64,000 nt of DNA from Gammaproteobacteria bacterium (GTDB lineage: Bacteria > Pseudomonadota > Gammaproteobacteria > Steroidobacterales > GCA-2729495). This document shows positions 8,245 to 16,985 of this stretch, piece by piece. The number at the start of each line of letters is the position of its first letter. Position 1 is the stretch's first letter. The DNA is taken from contig JAJFJS010000035.1 in NCBI GenBank assembly GCA_021773815.1, positions 82,015 through 146,014 on the forward strand, read 5' to 3'. The notes under the pieces were generated by a model, which had not been told where the DNA came from, ran no database searches, and saw only the letters and a list, made by a program, of their open reading frames with translations. The translations under genes and the position numbers were made by a program.

Positions 8245-10458
8245 ATGAAGACAAGTAGTCTCATTGCGTTATCGATCGGCTTTGCGACGATCTGCACAGA
8301 ACCTGCATTGGCCCGCGATGAAATGGTGATCGAGGCCTCGCGCCGAGCCGCATCGGTACAGGACACGGCTATCGCCGTCACGGCCATCAGCAGCGACTCG
8401 ATCGAGAAACTGCAGATCGTCGAGGTCAGCGATATCGGCGCGATGGTGCCGAACCTGCAGACCTACGAGGTCACGGCCAACGGCGCGGCGATGCAGGTCC
8501 ATGCGCGCGGCGCGAGCGTGCAAAATCCCGGCTTCATCACCTCAGAATCCCCCGTAGGACTGTACGTTGACGACGTGTACAACGGCCGCCTCGCCACCGC
8601 CAACCTCGACCTGCTCGACGTCGAGCGGATCGAGGTCCTGCGCGGGCCGCAGGGCACGCTGTACGGACGCAACACCTCGGCCGGCGCGATCAAGATCATC
8701 ACGCGCACGCCCGGCGACGAGTTCTATCTGCACGGTCAGGCCGGCTATGGCAACTACCAGACATCGAAGCTCGGCATCGCGGTCGGCGGCCCGCTGGTGC
8801 CGGAGAATCTCGCCGGATCCTTTGCGGGCAGTTACCAGCAACGCAACGAGGGTTACATCAAGAACCCGCTCGAAGGGATTGACCTCGGCGAATACGAGAA
8901 CACGGTTCTGCGCGGCAAGCTGCACTGGTACTCGCTCGACAACTTCAAGGCAACGCTGACCGGCTGGCTGGTCGACGCAGAGAATGACGGGTACAACGGC
9001 GTCCCGTACATACCGTTCGACGTCGCCTCGGCCGCCCCCGGCGATGCGCCGAGCCCGGGCCGGCCAATCGGCGGTTTCTATGACAACTACTCGCCCGCAT
9101 CCGCAACGCCGAACGGCCGCGCGAATTACGGGCAGACCGACCAGTCGGGCGTCAGCCTGGACTGGACCTGGTCGGTGGCCGGCATCGACATCCGCTCGAT
9201 AACCGCCTACAGCGACGCCGATGACGAATTCGGCTTCGACCTGGCCGGCGGCGGTTTCGCCGGATTTGCCGGTGTCCCGGGACAGCTGATCACATCGACG
9301 TCAAATATGAAGCAGCTGAGCCAGGAACTGCACGCGTTCGGCACGGCATTCGACGATCGACTCGACTGGATCGCCGGCGTCTTCTATATGAACGAGGACG
9401 GCGATCAGGCCTATAGCGGCTTCGTGCCGCAGTTCCCGCCGTGCCCGGCCAACTGCCTCGATTACACCGAGAGCAGCAATACCGATACGAAGAGCTACGC
9501 GTTATTCGCCGAGGCGACGTGGCAGCTCACCGAACGCTGGTCCCTGGTCGCCGGCGCGCGCTATACCGATGAAGAAAAGGAATTCGACCTGAACTGCGCG
9601 GGCCTGACGCCAAGCAGCGGTACCGGGACCTGCGTATCCGGTTCGATCGGTAACTTCAGCACCCGGCAGGAAATCGATTTCGATCAATTCGATCCAAAGA
9701 TCGGCATCAATTTCGATCTCGACGAGAACCAGATGCTCTACGGCATCGTCGCGAGCGGTTTCAAGGCCGGCGGTTTCCAGACGTTATGCTTCGGCGACCT
9801 GCTGTGCCAGGAACAGACGTATCAGCCCGAGGAAGTGCTGTCCTACGAAATCGGCTACAAGGCCACGATCGGCACGGTGCAGGTGAATGCGGCGGCATTC
9901 TTTGCACAGTATGAAGATCTCCAGCAGTCGGTCATCACGTTTCTGCCCGGCCCGCGACTGCTGATCAGAACCGACAACGTCGGCGACGCCGATGTCTGGG
10001 GTATCGAGCTGGATTCCAGCTGGGCAGTCACGCAGGGCCTGGACGTGTTCCTGAATGCCGGCTACATGAAAGACAGCCTCGACCTCGACGCCTCGTCCAG
10101 CGCCGCCTCCTCGGGCGCGCGTGATCTGCCGTCCCGCCCGGACCTGTCGGCCCGGATCGGCTTCGATTACGCAGTTCAGGTGGCGGCGGGTCTGGATGTC
10201 TTCTTCGGCTCGGATATCCAGTACGTCGACAATTATTTTTCGGAAGCGACAAACGCACTGGAGATCGACAGCTACACGCGCCTGAATGGATTCATCGGCC
10301 TCCGGCATCCGGACGGTCTGTGGCAGGTCACGCTCGACGGCAAGAATCTGATCGACGACGATGACAATGTGTCCGGCATCTATGCGGACGGCTTCGCCAA
10401 CATCCGTACCGTACTGCCGCCACGCGAAATCATGCTAAACGTGCGCGTCCGACTGTAA
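8245..10458 (+). CDS. TonB-dependent outer-membrane receptor
   Basis: A 737-residue receptor. A Sec signal peptide (residues 1-23, ending EPALA) is followed by a TonB-box-like segment (EMVIEASRR), a plug domain (VERIEVLRGPQGTLYGRNTS; KIITRTP) and a long beta-barrel ending in an aromatic/basic strand (EIMLNVRVRL). The start at 8245 is set by GGAGAG upstream. It imports an unidentified ligand using TonB energy. The plug and barrel style matches receptors often linked to aromatic, steroid or other organic substrates in environmental gammaproteobacteria. It is closed by its own terminator and followed by a serine hydrolase and a flavoprotein that may process the imported compound. Confidence 0.93.
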   Translation: MKTSSLIALSIGFATICTEPALARDEMVIEASRRAASVQDTAIAVTAISSDSIEKLQIVEVSDIGAMVPNLQTYEVTANGAAMQVHARGASVQNPGFITSESPVGLYVDDVYNGRLATANLDLLDVERIEVLRGPQGTLYGRNTSAGAIKIITRTPGDEFYLHGQAGYGNYQTSKLGIAVGGPLVPENLAGSFAGSYQQRNEGYIKNPLEGIDLGEYENTVLRGKLHWYSLDNFKATLTGWLVDAENDGYNGVPYIPFDVASAAPGDAPSPGRPIGGFYDNYSPASATPNGRANYGQTDQSGVSLDWTWSVAGIDIRSITAYSDADDEFGFDLAGGGFAGFAGVPGQLITSTSNMKQLSQELHAFGTAFDDRLDWIAGVFYMNEDGDQAYSGFVPQFPPCPANCLDYTESSNTDTKSYALFAEATWQLTERWSLVAGARYTDEEKEFDLNCAGLTPSSGTGTCVSGSIGNFSTRQEIDFDQFDPKIGINFDLDENQMLYGIVASGFKAGGFQTLCFGDLLCQEQTYQPEEVLSYEIGYKATIGTVQVNAAAFFAQYEDLQQSVITFLPGPRLLIRTDNVGDADVWGIELDSSWAVTQGLDVFLNAGYMKDSLDLDASSSAASSGARDLPSRPDLSARIGFDYAVQVAAGLDVFFGSDIQYVDNYFSEATNALEIDSYTRLNGFIGLRHPDGLWQVTLDGKNLIDDDDNVSGIYADGFANIRTVLPPREIMLNVRVRL

Positions 10459-10480
10459 GGTTCCAAATCTGATTTTTTCG

Positions 10481-10508
10481 AAGGGGCACACGTGCCCCTT
10501 TTTTTTTT
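10481..10508 (+). terminator. Intrinsic terminator of the TonB receptor gene
   Basis: AAGGGGCAC / GTGCCCCTT stem (9 bp, nearly no loop; 8 bp with a 4-nt loop) followed by eight or more Ts, about 25 bases past the receptor stop. Confidence 0.9.
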
Positions 10509-10559
10509 CGCGCCACCCCGCGATACTGACAGACTGACGCGACTGGAGACTAAGACTCG

Positions 10560-11756
10560 ATGCGCAGGTTCCGACTCACCATTTTGCTGCTGATCGCCAT
10601 CGCGGTCGCATTCAGCATCCTGTACTTCGAGGATCCGTGGCTCTGGCGGCGCTTCGCCACCACCATCATTCCGCTCGGGAACGAGCAGCCGCAAATACTC
10701 AAGCCGAATGAACCGATTACCGGCGGCGGCTCGTTCGCGCTGCCGCGGGCGACGACCGAGGAACGCACGATCGATCCGCTGGCGATCAAGGCCGTCGAAG
10801 ACTATGCGGCCAGATTCGATTCACACGCGTTAATCGTCGTGCACAAGGGCAAGATACAGACGGAGTGGTACGCACAGGGACTTGATCGCAACAGCCTGAC
10901 CCAGTCCCAGTCGATGCACAAATCGCTGCTCGCACTGCTGATTGGCGTCGCGATCGAGGCAGGGATCATCGACTCAATCGATGACCCGGTCGGCAAGTAC
11001 ATTCCGGAGTGGCTGGACCGTCCGCGCGGCGACATCACGCTGCGTGAATTAATGATGATGTCATCGGGTCTCGCGCAATACGACTTCACGCTCAACCCGT
11101 TCAGCGACGATTTTCGCTGGCTGTATTCAGGCGCGAGCCAGACCTATGTTCTGAAGACGCCGATGGCCGACTGGAACCCGGGCACGCGCTTCGACTACAA
11201 CAACATCAATGCCGAACTGCTCGGCACGGTACTGGAAGCGGCTACCGGCCGGCGCTATGCCGAATACCTGGAAGCCAGGCTCTGGAAGCCGATGGGCGGC
11301 CAGGACGCCCTCGTGTGGCTCGACAGCGAGTTCGGCGATGCGTTCACGTCCTGCTGTCTGATGGCAACGGCGATGGACTGGGCGCGCATCGGCCAGTTGA
11401 TGCTGAACCGCGGCCGGATCAACGGCAACCGGATCGTGTCGGGGGTATGGATCGACGAGATGACGCGGCGTTCGCCGGTATCCAAATGGTACGGACTGCA
11501 GACCTGGCTCGCCTACGAAGAAGCGGTGAATCCGCGCAGCCAGATACCATCAGCGATGGGCGCCTATGATCGCCGGGAGCCGTTCCTCGCGCGCGACGTC
11601 TATTATTTCTCGGGGCGCGGCGCGCAGCGAGTCTACATTGTGCCGTCCCGCGAACTGGTCATCGTGCGTCTCGGCCCGGCCCTCGGCCGCGCGCCGTTGA
11701 AACCCGGCTGGGATAATGCGTTCCTGGTCAACAGCGTGATCAGCGGCATGCAATGA
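10560..11756 (+). CDS. Serine hydrolase, class-C beta-lactamase/esterase fold, membrane-anchored
   Basis: A 398-residue member of the beta-lactamase-like serine hydrolase family (penicillin-binding-protein fold). One hydrophobic segment at residues 6-20 serves as anchor or uncleaved signal. The nucleophile motif SMHK (S-x-x-K) and the tyrosine motif YNN (DYNNINAELLG) are intact; a GRGAQ segment takes the place of the usual third motif. It acts in the periplasm on an ester or amide. The downstream flavoprotein start overlaps its stop (ATGA), so they are translationally coupled. Probably not an antibiotic-resistance enzyme; members of this family are mostly esterases or amidases. Confidence 0.85.
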   Translation: MRRFRLTILLLIAIAVAFSILYFEDPWLWRRFATTIIPLGNEQPQILKPNEPITGGGSFALPRATTEERTIDPLAIKAVEDYAARFDSHALIVVHKGKIQTEWYAQGLDRNSLTQSQSMHKSLLALLIGVAIEAGIIDSIDDPVGKYIPEWLDRPRGDITLRELMMMSSGLAQYDFTLNPFSDDFRWLYSGASQTYVLKTPMADWNPGTRFDYNNINAELLGTVLEAATGRRYAEYLEARLWKPMGGQDALVWLDSEFGDAFTSCCLMATAMDWARIGQLMLNRGRINGNRIVSGVWIDEMTRRSPVSKWYGLQTWLAYEEAVNPRSQIPSAMGAYDRREPFLARDVYYFSGRGAQRVYIVPSRELVIVRLGPALGRAPLKPGWDNAFLVNSVISGMQ

Positions 11757-13471
11757 ACCATCGGCGACGCCGCGGCTGCAGCCGGGTACTGGCTAGCGCC
11801 CTCGCCTTTTGCCTCGGCGCACACGCCGACAACCCACCGCAGGCCGATGCCGATGTCATCGTCATCGGCGGCGGTATCGCCGGCCTGTCCGCGGCGCTCG
11901 AAGCCAGCGCGCTCGGCGCACGCGTACTGGTCATCGAGGCATCATCGGTAGCCGGCGGCCACGCCGTAAAAGCCGGCGGGTTTGCGCTCGTCGGCACGCC
12001 GTTGCAGATTCGCAAGGGGTTCGTCGACACGCCGGATACGGCATTCAGCGACCTGATGGCCTGGGGAGAAGATGCGGATCCTGCGTGGGTGCGTATCTTC
12101 GTCGATCACTCACGCACCGACATTCATGACTGGCTCACCGGGTTCGGCGTCCGGTTCACGATCCTGCTCGACACGCCCGAGGACTCGGTACCGCGTTTTC
12201 ATTTCGCCGGCGGCACGGCCGTCAACGTCGTCGTGCCGATGACGCGTGCCGCCGTCGCTCGCGCGAACCTGCGGATTCTTTACCACACCGAAGCCGTCGG
12301 TCTTGCCGCCGACGCGACCGGCGGTTTCACCGTGACCGTCCGCAACCTGCGTGACGGCCGGCAACATGCCGTCAACGCCGCTGCCGTCATCATCGCGACC
12401 GGCGGCTTCCAGAGCAATCTCGACCTTGTCCGCACGCATTTTCGGGCCGGCGACGTCGCCGCACCGGCGCATTTACTGATCGGCTCGGGCCGACGCGCCA
12501 CCGGGGACGGTCTGCGTCTCGGCGCCGCCGTCGGCGCCCGGCTCACCCGGCTGGACCGCCAGGTCATCTTCGTCGACGGCCTGGCCGACCCGCGCGAACC
12601 GCAACGCGGGCTCAAGGTCGATAACCCGGCGGCGATCCGCGTCGATTCACAGGGCCGGCGCTTCGTCGACGAAACGGCGCCGTCACGCAACATCGAAGCC
12701 GCGGTGCTGGCCCTTCCCGAACCCCGGCACTGGCTCGTCTACGATGCCCGCGGCAAGAAGCAGCTGCGCATCCGCGGCGCCGTCTGGCTGGACCGCAACA
12801 CGATGACGACCGAGATTCTCGATGAGCCGACCGTCGTGCCGCGCGGCGATTCAATCCGCGCACTGGCGGCAGCCGCCGGACTGCCGGCCGACGCGCTGCA
12901 GGCCACCGTCGACCGCCACAACGCGCAGGCGACGGGCGAAACCCACCCGGCCGCGCTAACCGAGGCGCCGTTTTATGCGATGCCGTTGTGGCCAATGACC
13001 CGCAAGAGTATGGGCGGGCTGCAGATCGACACGGACGCACAGGTGATCGGGCCCGACGCGGCGCCGATCGAGGGACTGTTCGCCGCCGGCGAAGCCACCG
13101 GGGTCGCGGGCATCAACGGCCGACATGGCGGGTCCGGCACCTTTCTCGCACCGGCGGTGCTGACCGGCCGCGTCGCGGGCCGGAGTGCGGCCGCGCATGC
13201 CCAGTCGGCGTCCGCCATGGCTGCCGAACCAGAACCCGAGTCAAAACCGGCAGCGACCGCCGGCGGACCGATCGCAACACACGCCGATGAACTGCGTCGC
13301 CAACTTGCCATCGAGCGTCCCGGTTACTGGCACTGGCAACGTTCGCACGCGATCGTGCTCGAACGCGCACTGGCCTGTACCGATTGCCACTCGACCACGT
13401 GGCCGACGACACCGGCCACGACGCGCGCGCAGGAATTGCTCCGGCTCGCGACCTGTTCACGCTGCCACTGA
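11753..13471 (+). CDS. Exported FAD flavoprotein with two C-terminal c-type haem motifs
   Basis: A 572-residue flavocytochrome-like protein of the fumarate-reductase/FAD-binding-2 family. Residues 1-25 form a signal peptide; the FAD dinucleotide motif is VIVIGGGIAGLSAAL; the FAD-domain end motif GINGRHGGSGTF lies near residue 460. Two haem-binding sites occur at the extreme C-terminus: CTDCH (542-546) and CSRCH (568-572), the last His being the final residue. Known flavocytochromes c usually carry haems in an N-terminal domain, so this order is unusual. It likely oxidises or reduces an organic acid, enone or steroid-like compound and exchanges electrons with periplasmic cytochromes. Translationally coupled to the serine hydrolase. 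Confidence 0.85.
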   Translation: MNHRRRRGCSRVLASALAFCLGAHADNPPQADADVIVIGGGIAGLSAALEASALGARVLVIEASSVAGGHAVKAGGFALVGTPLQIRKGFVDTPDTAFSDLMAWGEDADPAWVRIFVDHSRTDIHDWLTGFGVRFTILLDTPEDSVPRFHFAGGTAVNVVVPMTRAAVARANLRILYHTEAVGLAADATGGFTVTVRNLRDGRQHAVNAAAVIIATGGFQSNLDLVRTHFRAGDVAAPAHLLIGSGRRATGDGLRLGAAVGARLTRLDRQVIFVDGLADPREPQRGLKVDNPAAIRVDSQGRRFVDETAPSRNIEAAVLALPEPRHWLVYDARGKKQLRIRGAVWLDRNTMTTEILDEPTVVPRGDSIRALAAAAGLPADALQATVDRHNAQATGETHPAALTEAPFYAMPLWPMTRKSMGGLQIDTDAQVIGPDAAPIEGLFAAGEATGVAGINGRHGGSGTFLAPAVLTGRVAGRSAAAHAQSASAMAAEPEPESKPAATAGGPIATHADELRRQLAIERPGYWHWQRSHAIVLERALACTDCHSTTWPTTPATTRAQELLRLATCSRCH

Positions 13472-13500
13472 AGCGGGCAGATCATCGCGGATCGGGACGT

Positions 13501-14562
13501 TCAGGTGCCCGGAAACGCGGCGCGCACGATGGCATCGAGCGCATCGCGCTGCTGCGCCAGCGACTCGGCCACGTGTAACTGGCTGGCCGCACGCGCCTGA
13601 TTGTGTTCGCTGCGGGTCGCAAACCGGTCAGGATTCCAGCCGAAATAACATTCATTCAACGCATCGGCACAAAACCGGGCAGCCAGTTCGACGAGGATCC
13701 GCTCGGTCGCCGCGACCAGCGACGATGCCTCATCGTCCGTCATCCAGCCGCGCGCGCCCTCGGCATAGCCGCGCACTGAATCGGCAAACAACGCTGCCGA
13801 AAACTCACTGATACGATCATCTTCGCCGGCCGGATTACACCACGAACGAAAGGCATCGCCGAGTTCGAGCGGCAGCGGCATCCAGGCCAGCGTATCGAGG
13901 TCGACGAGGCTGAAGGCACGATCGGTAGCATGCGAAAACATCAGGTTATTGATCTTCGGATCGCCATGGACGATACGGTCCGGCGTCTGCGGATAGGCGG
14001 GCAGCGCCTCGGCCGCGGCGAGAATCCGCCGGCCGAGGCGCGCAATATCGGCATGCTGGGGATGGTCGGCCTTCTCCCGCAGCGTGTCGCGCAGGAACGC
14101 CAGGTGGCGCACCGTATCGTGAATACCCAGGCGCGGATTCGTGAACGTGTGCTCGAGGCCGTCCATGGCCCGGTGAAAACGCACCAGCAGGGCGCCGGCC
14201 GACTCGGCCTGGTGCGGAGAAGACAGGCGGTCATGACTCACGCCGTCGACGAACGTCAGCAGGCGCCAGGCCCGACCGCCAGATTCGGTCCATAGCCGGC
14301 CGGCCGCATTCGGTATGAGCCGGCAGGTATCGAAACCGTGCGCGGCCAAATGCCGCGTGACAACATCGATGTCGATATTGACCTCGGCCGGGAATATCGG
14401 GTTCAGGCATTGCAGCACCCGGCGGGTCGCACCGCTCTGCGCCAGCCAGGTGCCGTTGATCAGGCCCTTGCCGAGCGGTGTTAGCTGCGCTGCAGTCAAG
14501 CCGTACTCGGCCCGCACGGCGTCGGGTATGGTCGTATTACGTATCATCGGTTGGCATTTCAT
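13501..14562 (-). CDS. Aminoglycoside-phosphotransferase-like kinase
   Basis: A protein-kinase-like small-molecule phosphotransferase of about 353 residues. The catalytic loop HGDPKINN (Asp catalytic base, Asn metal ligand) and the following metal-binding LVDLDT are intact. A weak nucleotide loop lies near the N-terminus (LGKGLINGTWL). The family includes N-acetylhexosamine kinases, choline kinases and homoserine kinases; the substrate is not evident. The start is uncertain: ATG 14562 is used, but GTG 14574 and ATG 14547 are possible and none has a strong ribosome-binding site. It is divergent from erpA. Confidence 0.85.
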   Translation of the reverse strand: MKCQPMIRNTTIPDAVRAEYGLTAAQLTPLGKGLINGTWLAQSGATRRVLQCLNPIFPAEVNIDIDVVTRHLAAHGFDTCRLIPNAAGRLWTESGGRAWRLLTFVDGVSHDRLSSPHQAESAGALLVRFHRAMDGLEHTFTNPRLGIHDTVRHLAFLRDTLREKADHPQHADIARLGRRILAAAEALPAYPQTPDRIVHGDPKINNLMFSHATDRAFSLVDLDTLAWMPLPLELGDAFRSWCNPAGEDDRISEFSAALFADSVRGYAEGARGWMTDDEASSLVAATERILVELAARFCADALNECYFGWNPDRFATRSEHNQARAASQLHVAESLAQQRDALDAIVRAAFPGT

Positions 14563-14621
14563 CGGCTGGCCCACGCGCCGTCAACGCGCGGCGGGCATAT
14601 TCGCGAACTGGGTCACCCATT

Positions 14622-14671
14622 TAGTAGCGATACCGAACTATATTGACACCAAGGGGTCAAACTCTTAGCTT
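14622..14671 (+). promoter_or_regulatory. erpA promoter with duplicated upstream element
   Basis: TAGTAGCGA (14622-14630), five bases, then AACTATATTGACA (14636-14648), whose TTGACA is a perfect -35. TAGCTT follows at 17-base spacing (14666-14671) as -10, placing the transcript start only a base or two before the ATG at 14679, so the mRNA may be almost leaderless. TTGACA-CCAAGG-GGTCAA forms a near dyad resembling an IscR-type half-site pair. The same arrangement occurs at 32366-32415. Confidence 0.65.
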
Positions 14672-14678
14672 AACCGCC

Positions 14679-15035
14679 ATGACACAAGCAATAGCACAAC
14701 CCACCGGACCCTCGCTGGTCTTCACCGACGCCGCTGCCCTGAAGGTCAGCGACCTGATCGCGCAGGAAGACAATGGCGAACTCAAGCTGCGCGTCTTCAT
14801 CAGCGGCGGCGGTTGCTCGGGCTTTCAGTACGGCTTCACGTTCGATGAAGAAATCCAGGACGGCGATGTCGAGATTGAAAAACACGGTGTGAAACTGCTC
14901 GTCGACCCGATGAGCATCCAGTATCTGATCGATGCCGAGATCGACTACAAGGAAGATCTCGAAGGTTCGCGATTCGTCATCCGCAATCCAAACGCAGCGA
15001 CGACCTGCGGCTGCGGCTCATCGTTCTCAACCTGA
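14679..15035 (+). CDS. erpA: Iron-sulfur cluster insertion protein ErpA (A-type carrier)
   Basis: A 118-residue A-type carrier that delivers [4Fe-4S]/[2Fe-2S] clusters to apoproteins in the cytosol. The three cluster-binding cysteines are visible in [11 protein letters not shown] and the C-terminal TTCGCGSSF. The protein is about the usual length for ErpA, and the Tyr-Gly-Phe-Thr-Phe segment and acidic middle also fit ErpA better than IscA or SufA. It is a single gene with its own promoter and terminator. Its promoter shares a two-part element with the glutaredoxin-IscA-rhodanese gene at 32.4 kb. Confidence 0.93.
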   Translation: MTQAIAQPTGPSLVFTDAAALKVSDLIAQEDNGELKLRVFISGGGCSGFQYGFTFDEEIQDGDVEIEKHGVKLLVDPMSIQYLIDAEIDYKEDLEGSRFVIRNPNAATTCGCGSSFST

Positions 15036-15046
15036 TTCTGAACAAG

Positions 15047-15072
15047 AAAAATCCCGCTGCAGCGGGATTTTT
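15047..15072. terminator. Bidirectional intrinsic terminator
   Basis: A fully self-complementary 26-base palindrome: A5, a GC-rich stem core around CTGCAG, then T5. It lies between convergent erpA and the membrane-protein gene and serves both strands. Confidence 0.93.
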
Positions 15073-15095
15073 CGACCTGTCCGGATATACCGGCG

Positions 15096-16076
15096 TCAAC
15101 CGTCGTCGGGCATGACCCCGAGTTCCTCACGCGACAGCTCCGCCTTTTTGTGCGACGGCGTCTTGACGACCAGTATCGCGGCAATGATGACGCCAACCGT
15201 GATCAGCCCCATTTCCAGCGCGAACTCCTGCGGCCGTTCCCAGAATTCCGTATACAGGTGCCAGCGCCCCGCTATCTCGATGCAATTCCAGGTAATGATC
15301 GCCGTCGGTATCCCGTAGCGAATCGCTGTCGTGACCTTCCAGAACTTCATGAGGCGCTGGATCAGGTAAACGGACCAGATCACCATGATGAAAAAGATGC
15401 CGTAGGTAACCGGATGCCGGTCGCCGAGAATATTTTCGTCATAGATAAACAGCAGCAACAGGTAACAGAACCAGATCACGTAGATCGTTTCGAGCGCCGT
15501 GATCGCCGCAAAATTGCGCTTGTACCCGCGCGTCGGCTTACCGGTCCGCAAATTCAGATGGCGCTGGAAGAAAATGAAGAAGTTGCACTTCGTCTCCCTG
15601 TTGAGCAGAAAGTACACGAGCGTCGCGCCGAGCACGCCGACCGACGACATCATGACCAGGTACTCCGCCTTGGTCGCGATCTCATTAACCAGGATCGGAT
15701 CCATCAAGTCCGGCACATTCAGGTAATTGCCCGACCAGACAAAGGCGAACTCGACCCAACCCGTCCACAGGAAGGTGCCGGCCCAGAATCCATACCATGT
15801 CGCGGCCACTTCTCTCGTGCTCTTCATGCCAATGAACAATAGCGCCGCACCGAGCAGTCCCATCGCAAACGCCGACTCATAGACATAGTCCTGTCCAGGC
15901 CAGACTTCTTCCATGACGATCATTACCGTATGGCCGAGCGCCTGGACGACGAGCACGACAAAGAAGGCCACGAGCCCCACGAAGGGCGGCCGGTAAAACA
16001 GACTCACCAGTGCATTCTTGCCGGCCGGTTTCTTGTCCGCGGCTGGGCTGTCGTTGGTACTACTCTGGGTACTCAT
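15096..16076 (-). CDS. Multi-pass membrane protein, paralogue of the 28191 gene
   Basis: A 326-residue integral membrane protein with about eight hydrophobic segments and cytosolic-type charged ends. No known family recognised. It is clearly homologous to the protein at 28191-29132: both have PFVG near the start, EYL[VI]M before a helix, a Cys-Asn-x-Phe segment after Arg, a Glu-Thr-x-Tyr-Val helix ending WFCY, and A-[IV]-RYG-[IL]-PTA followed by a Glu-x-x-x-RW segment. The conserved Glu, Arg and Trp inside helices suggest a binding or cofactor role. The start at 16076 has GGAGATG upstream. It is divergent from the OmpR-type regulator, which may control it. Confidence 0.8.
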   Translation of the reverse strand: MSTQSSTNDSPAADKKPAGKNALVSLFYRPPFVGLVAFFVVLVVQALGHTVMIVMEEVWPGQDYVYESAFAMGLLGAALLFIGMKSTREVAATWYGFWAGTFLWTGWVEFAFVWSGNYLNVPDLMDPILVNEIATKAEYLVMMSSVGVLGATLVYFLLNRETKCNFFIFFQRHLNLRTGKPTRGYKRNFAAITALETIYVIWFCYLLLLFIYDENILGDRHPVTYGIFFIMVIWSVYLIQRLMKFWKVTTAIRYGIPTAIITWNCIEIAGRWHLYTEFWERPQEFALEMGLITVGVIIAAILVVKTPSHKKAELSREELGVMPDDG

Positions 16077-16221
16077 TTTTTCATCTCCGTTGCACATCGC
16101 TGCCAATGAGCAGGATTCCGCGGGACGCGAGGCCTCGACCGCGATCCCGGGCGATTCGACGTTTGGTACAATTCCTGTCCCTATACTAGATCTGCGGACC
16201 CCGTCTGAACGTCAACAGAAT

Positions 16222-16257
16222 GTTAACGGTCGATAACGGACGGTAATCGTCGCTAAG
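16222..16257 (+). promoter_or_regulatory. Four TAA boxes at 10-base phase upstream of the response regulator
   Basis: TAACGG at 16224 and 16234, TAATCG at 16244 and TAAG at 16254 repeat every 10 bases, one DNA turn, just before the regulator start at 16258. A TATACT hexamer at 16182-16187 could be the -10. Tandem direct repeats at this spacing are how OmpR/PhoB-family dimers bind, so this is a candidate autoregulatory site that could also control the divergent membrane protein. Confidence 0.5.
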
Positions 16258-16983
16258 ATGCAAAAAATGAGTCAGGCGCCCCCCCGGCTGTTGCTGATCG
16301 ACGACGACGTCGGCCTCGCCAAGATGCTGCATGAATTCCTGGAGATCCACGGCTTCCAGGTCGATGTCGCGCACGAAGGCGAGGCAGGCCTGCAACGGAT
16401 CGACGAGCACACCCCTGACCTGGTCATTCTTGACGTCATGCTCCCGGATATCAGCGGCTTCGATGTGCTCAAGCGCCTGCGCGCAGATCGCGATATCCCG
16501 GTCGTCATGCTGACGGCGCGCGGCGAAGAATCCGACCGGATCTACGGCCTGATGGGCGGCGCCGACGACTACCTGCCCAAACCGTTCAGCCCACTCGAAC
16601 TGACCGTGCGTATCCAGGCGGTACTCAAGCGATCGGCGGGCGAGCCGCACGGCAGAACCGAGCGCGACAGGCTGGTCGTCGGGCCGTTAACGCTGGACCT
16701 GAAGCGCCGCACGATGAGCGTCGCCGACACGCCGGTGCAACTGACGGCGGCCGAGATGCGCGTCCTCGAACACCTGATGCGCCATCCGGGCGAAGTGCTG
16801 TCCCGGGCGCGCCTGACGAAACTCGCTCTCGACCGACCGATCGAGGCCTATGACCGGAGTATCGACACCCTCGTCAGCAAGATCCGCGGCAAGCTCGCGG
16901 CCGCCGGATTCGCGAATCAGTGCATCCGCGGACTGCGCGGCCACGGCTACGTGCTCGACGATGATTTTTCGGGCCAGGACTGA
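16258..16983 (+). CDS. OmpR/CpxR-family response regulator
   Basis: A 241-residue two-component regulator. The receiver domain (residues 10-125) has the acidic pocket IDDD (14-17), phospho-acceptor Asp59 (LVILDVMLP) and Lys in YLPKPF. The C-terminal winged helix (about 140-238) has the usual LTAAEMRVLEHLMRHPGEV and IRGLRGHGYVL motifs. The start may be ATG 16258 or 16267. It is paired with the histidine kinase 2 bases downstream. The layout resembles CpxRA/RstAB envelope-stress systems; the signal is unknown. Confidence 0.92.
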   Translation: MQKMSQAPPRLLLIDDDVGLAKMLHEFLEIHGFQVDVAHEGEAGLQRIDEHTPDLVILDVMLPDISGFDVLKRLRADRDIPVVMLTARGEESDRIYGLMGGADDYLPKPFSPLELTVRIQAVLKRSAGEPHGRTERDRLVVGPLTLDLKRRTMSVADTPVQLTAAEMRVLEHLMRHPGEVLSRARLTKLALDRPIEAYDRSIDTLVSKIRGKLAAAGFANQCIRGLRGHGYVLDDDFSGQD

Positions 16984-16985
16984 GC

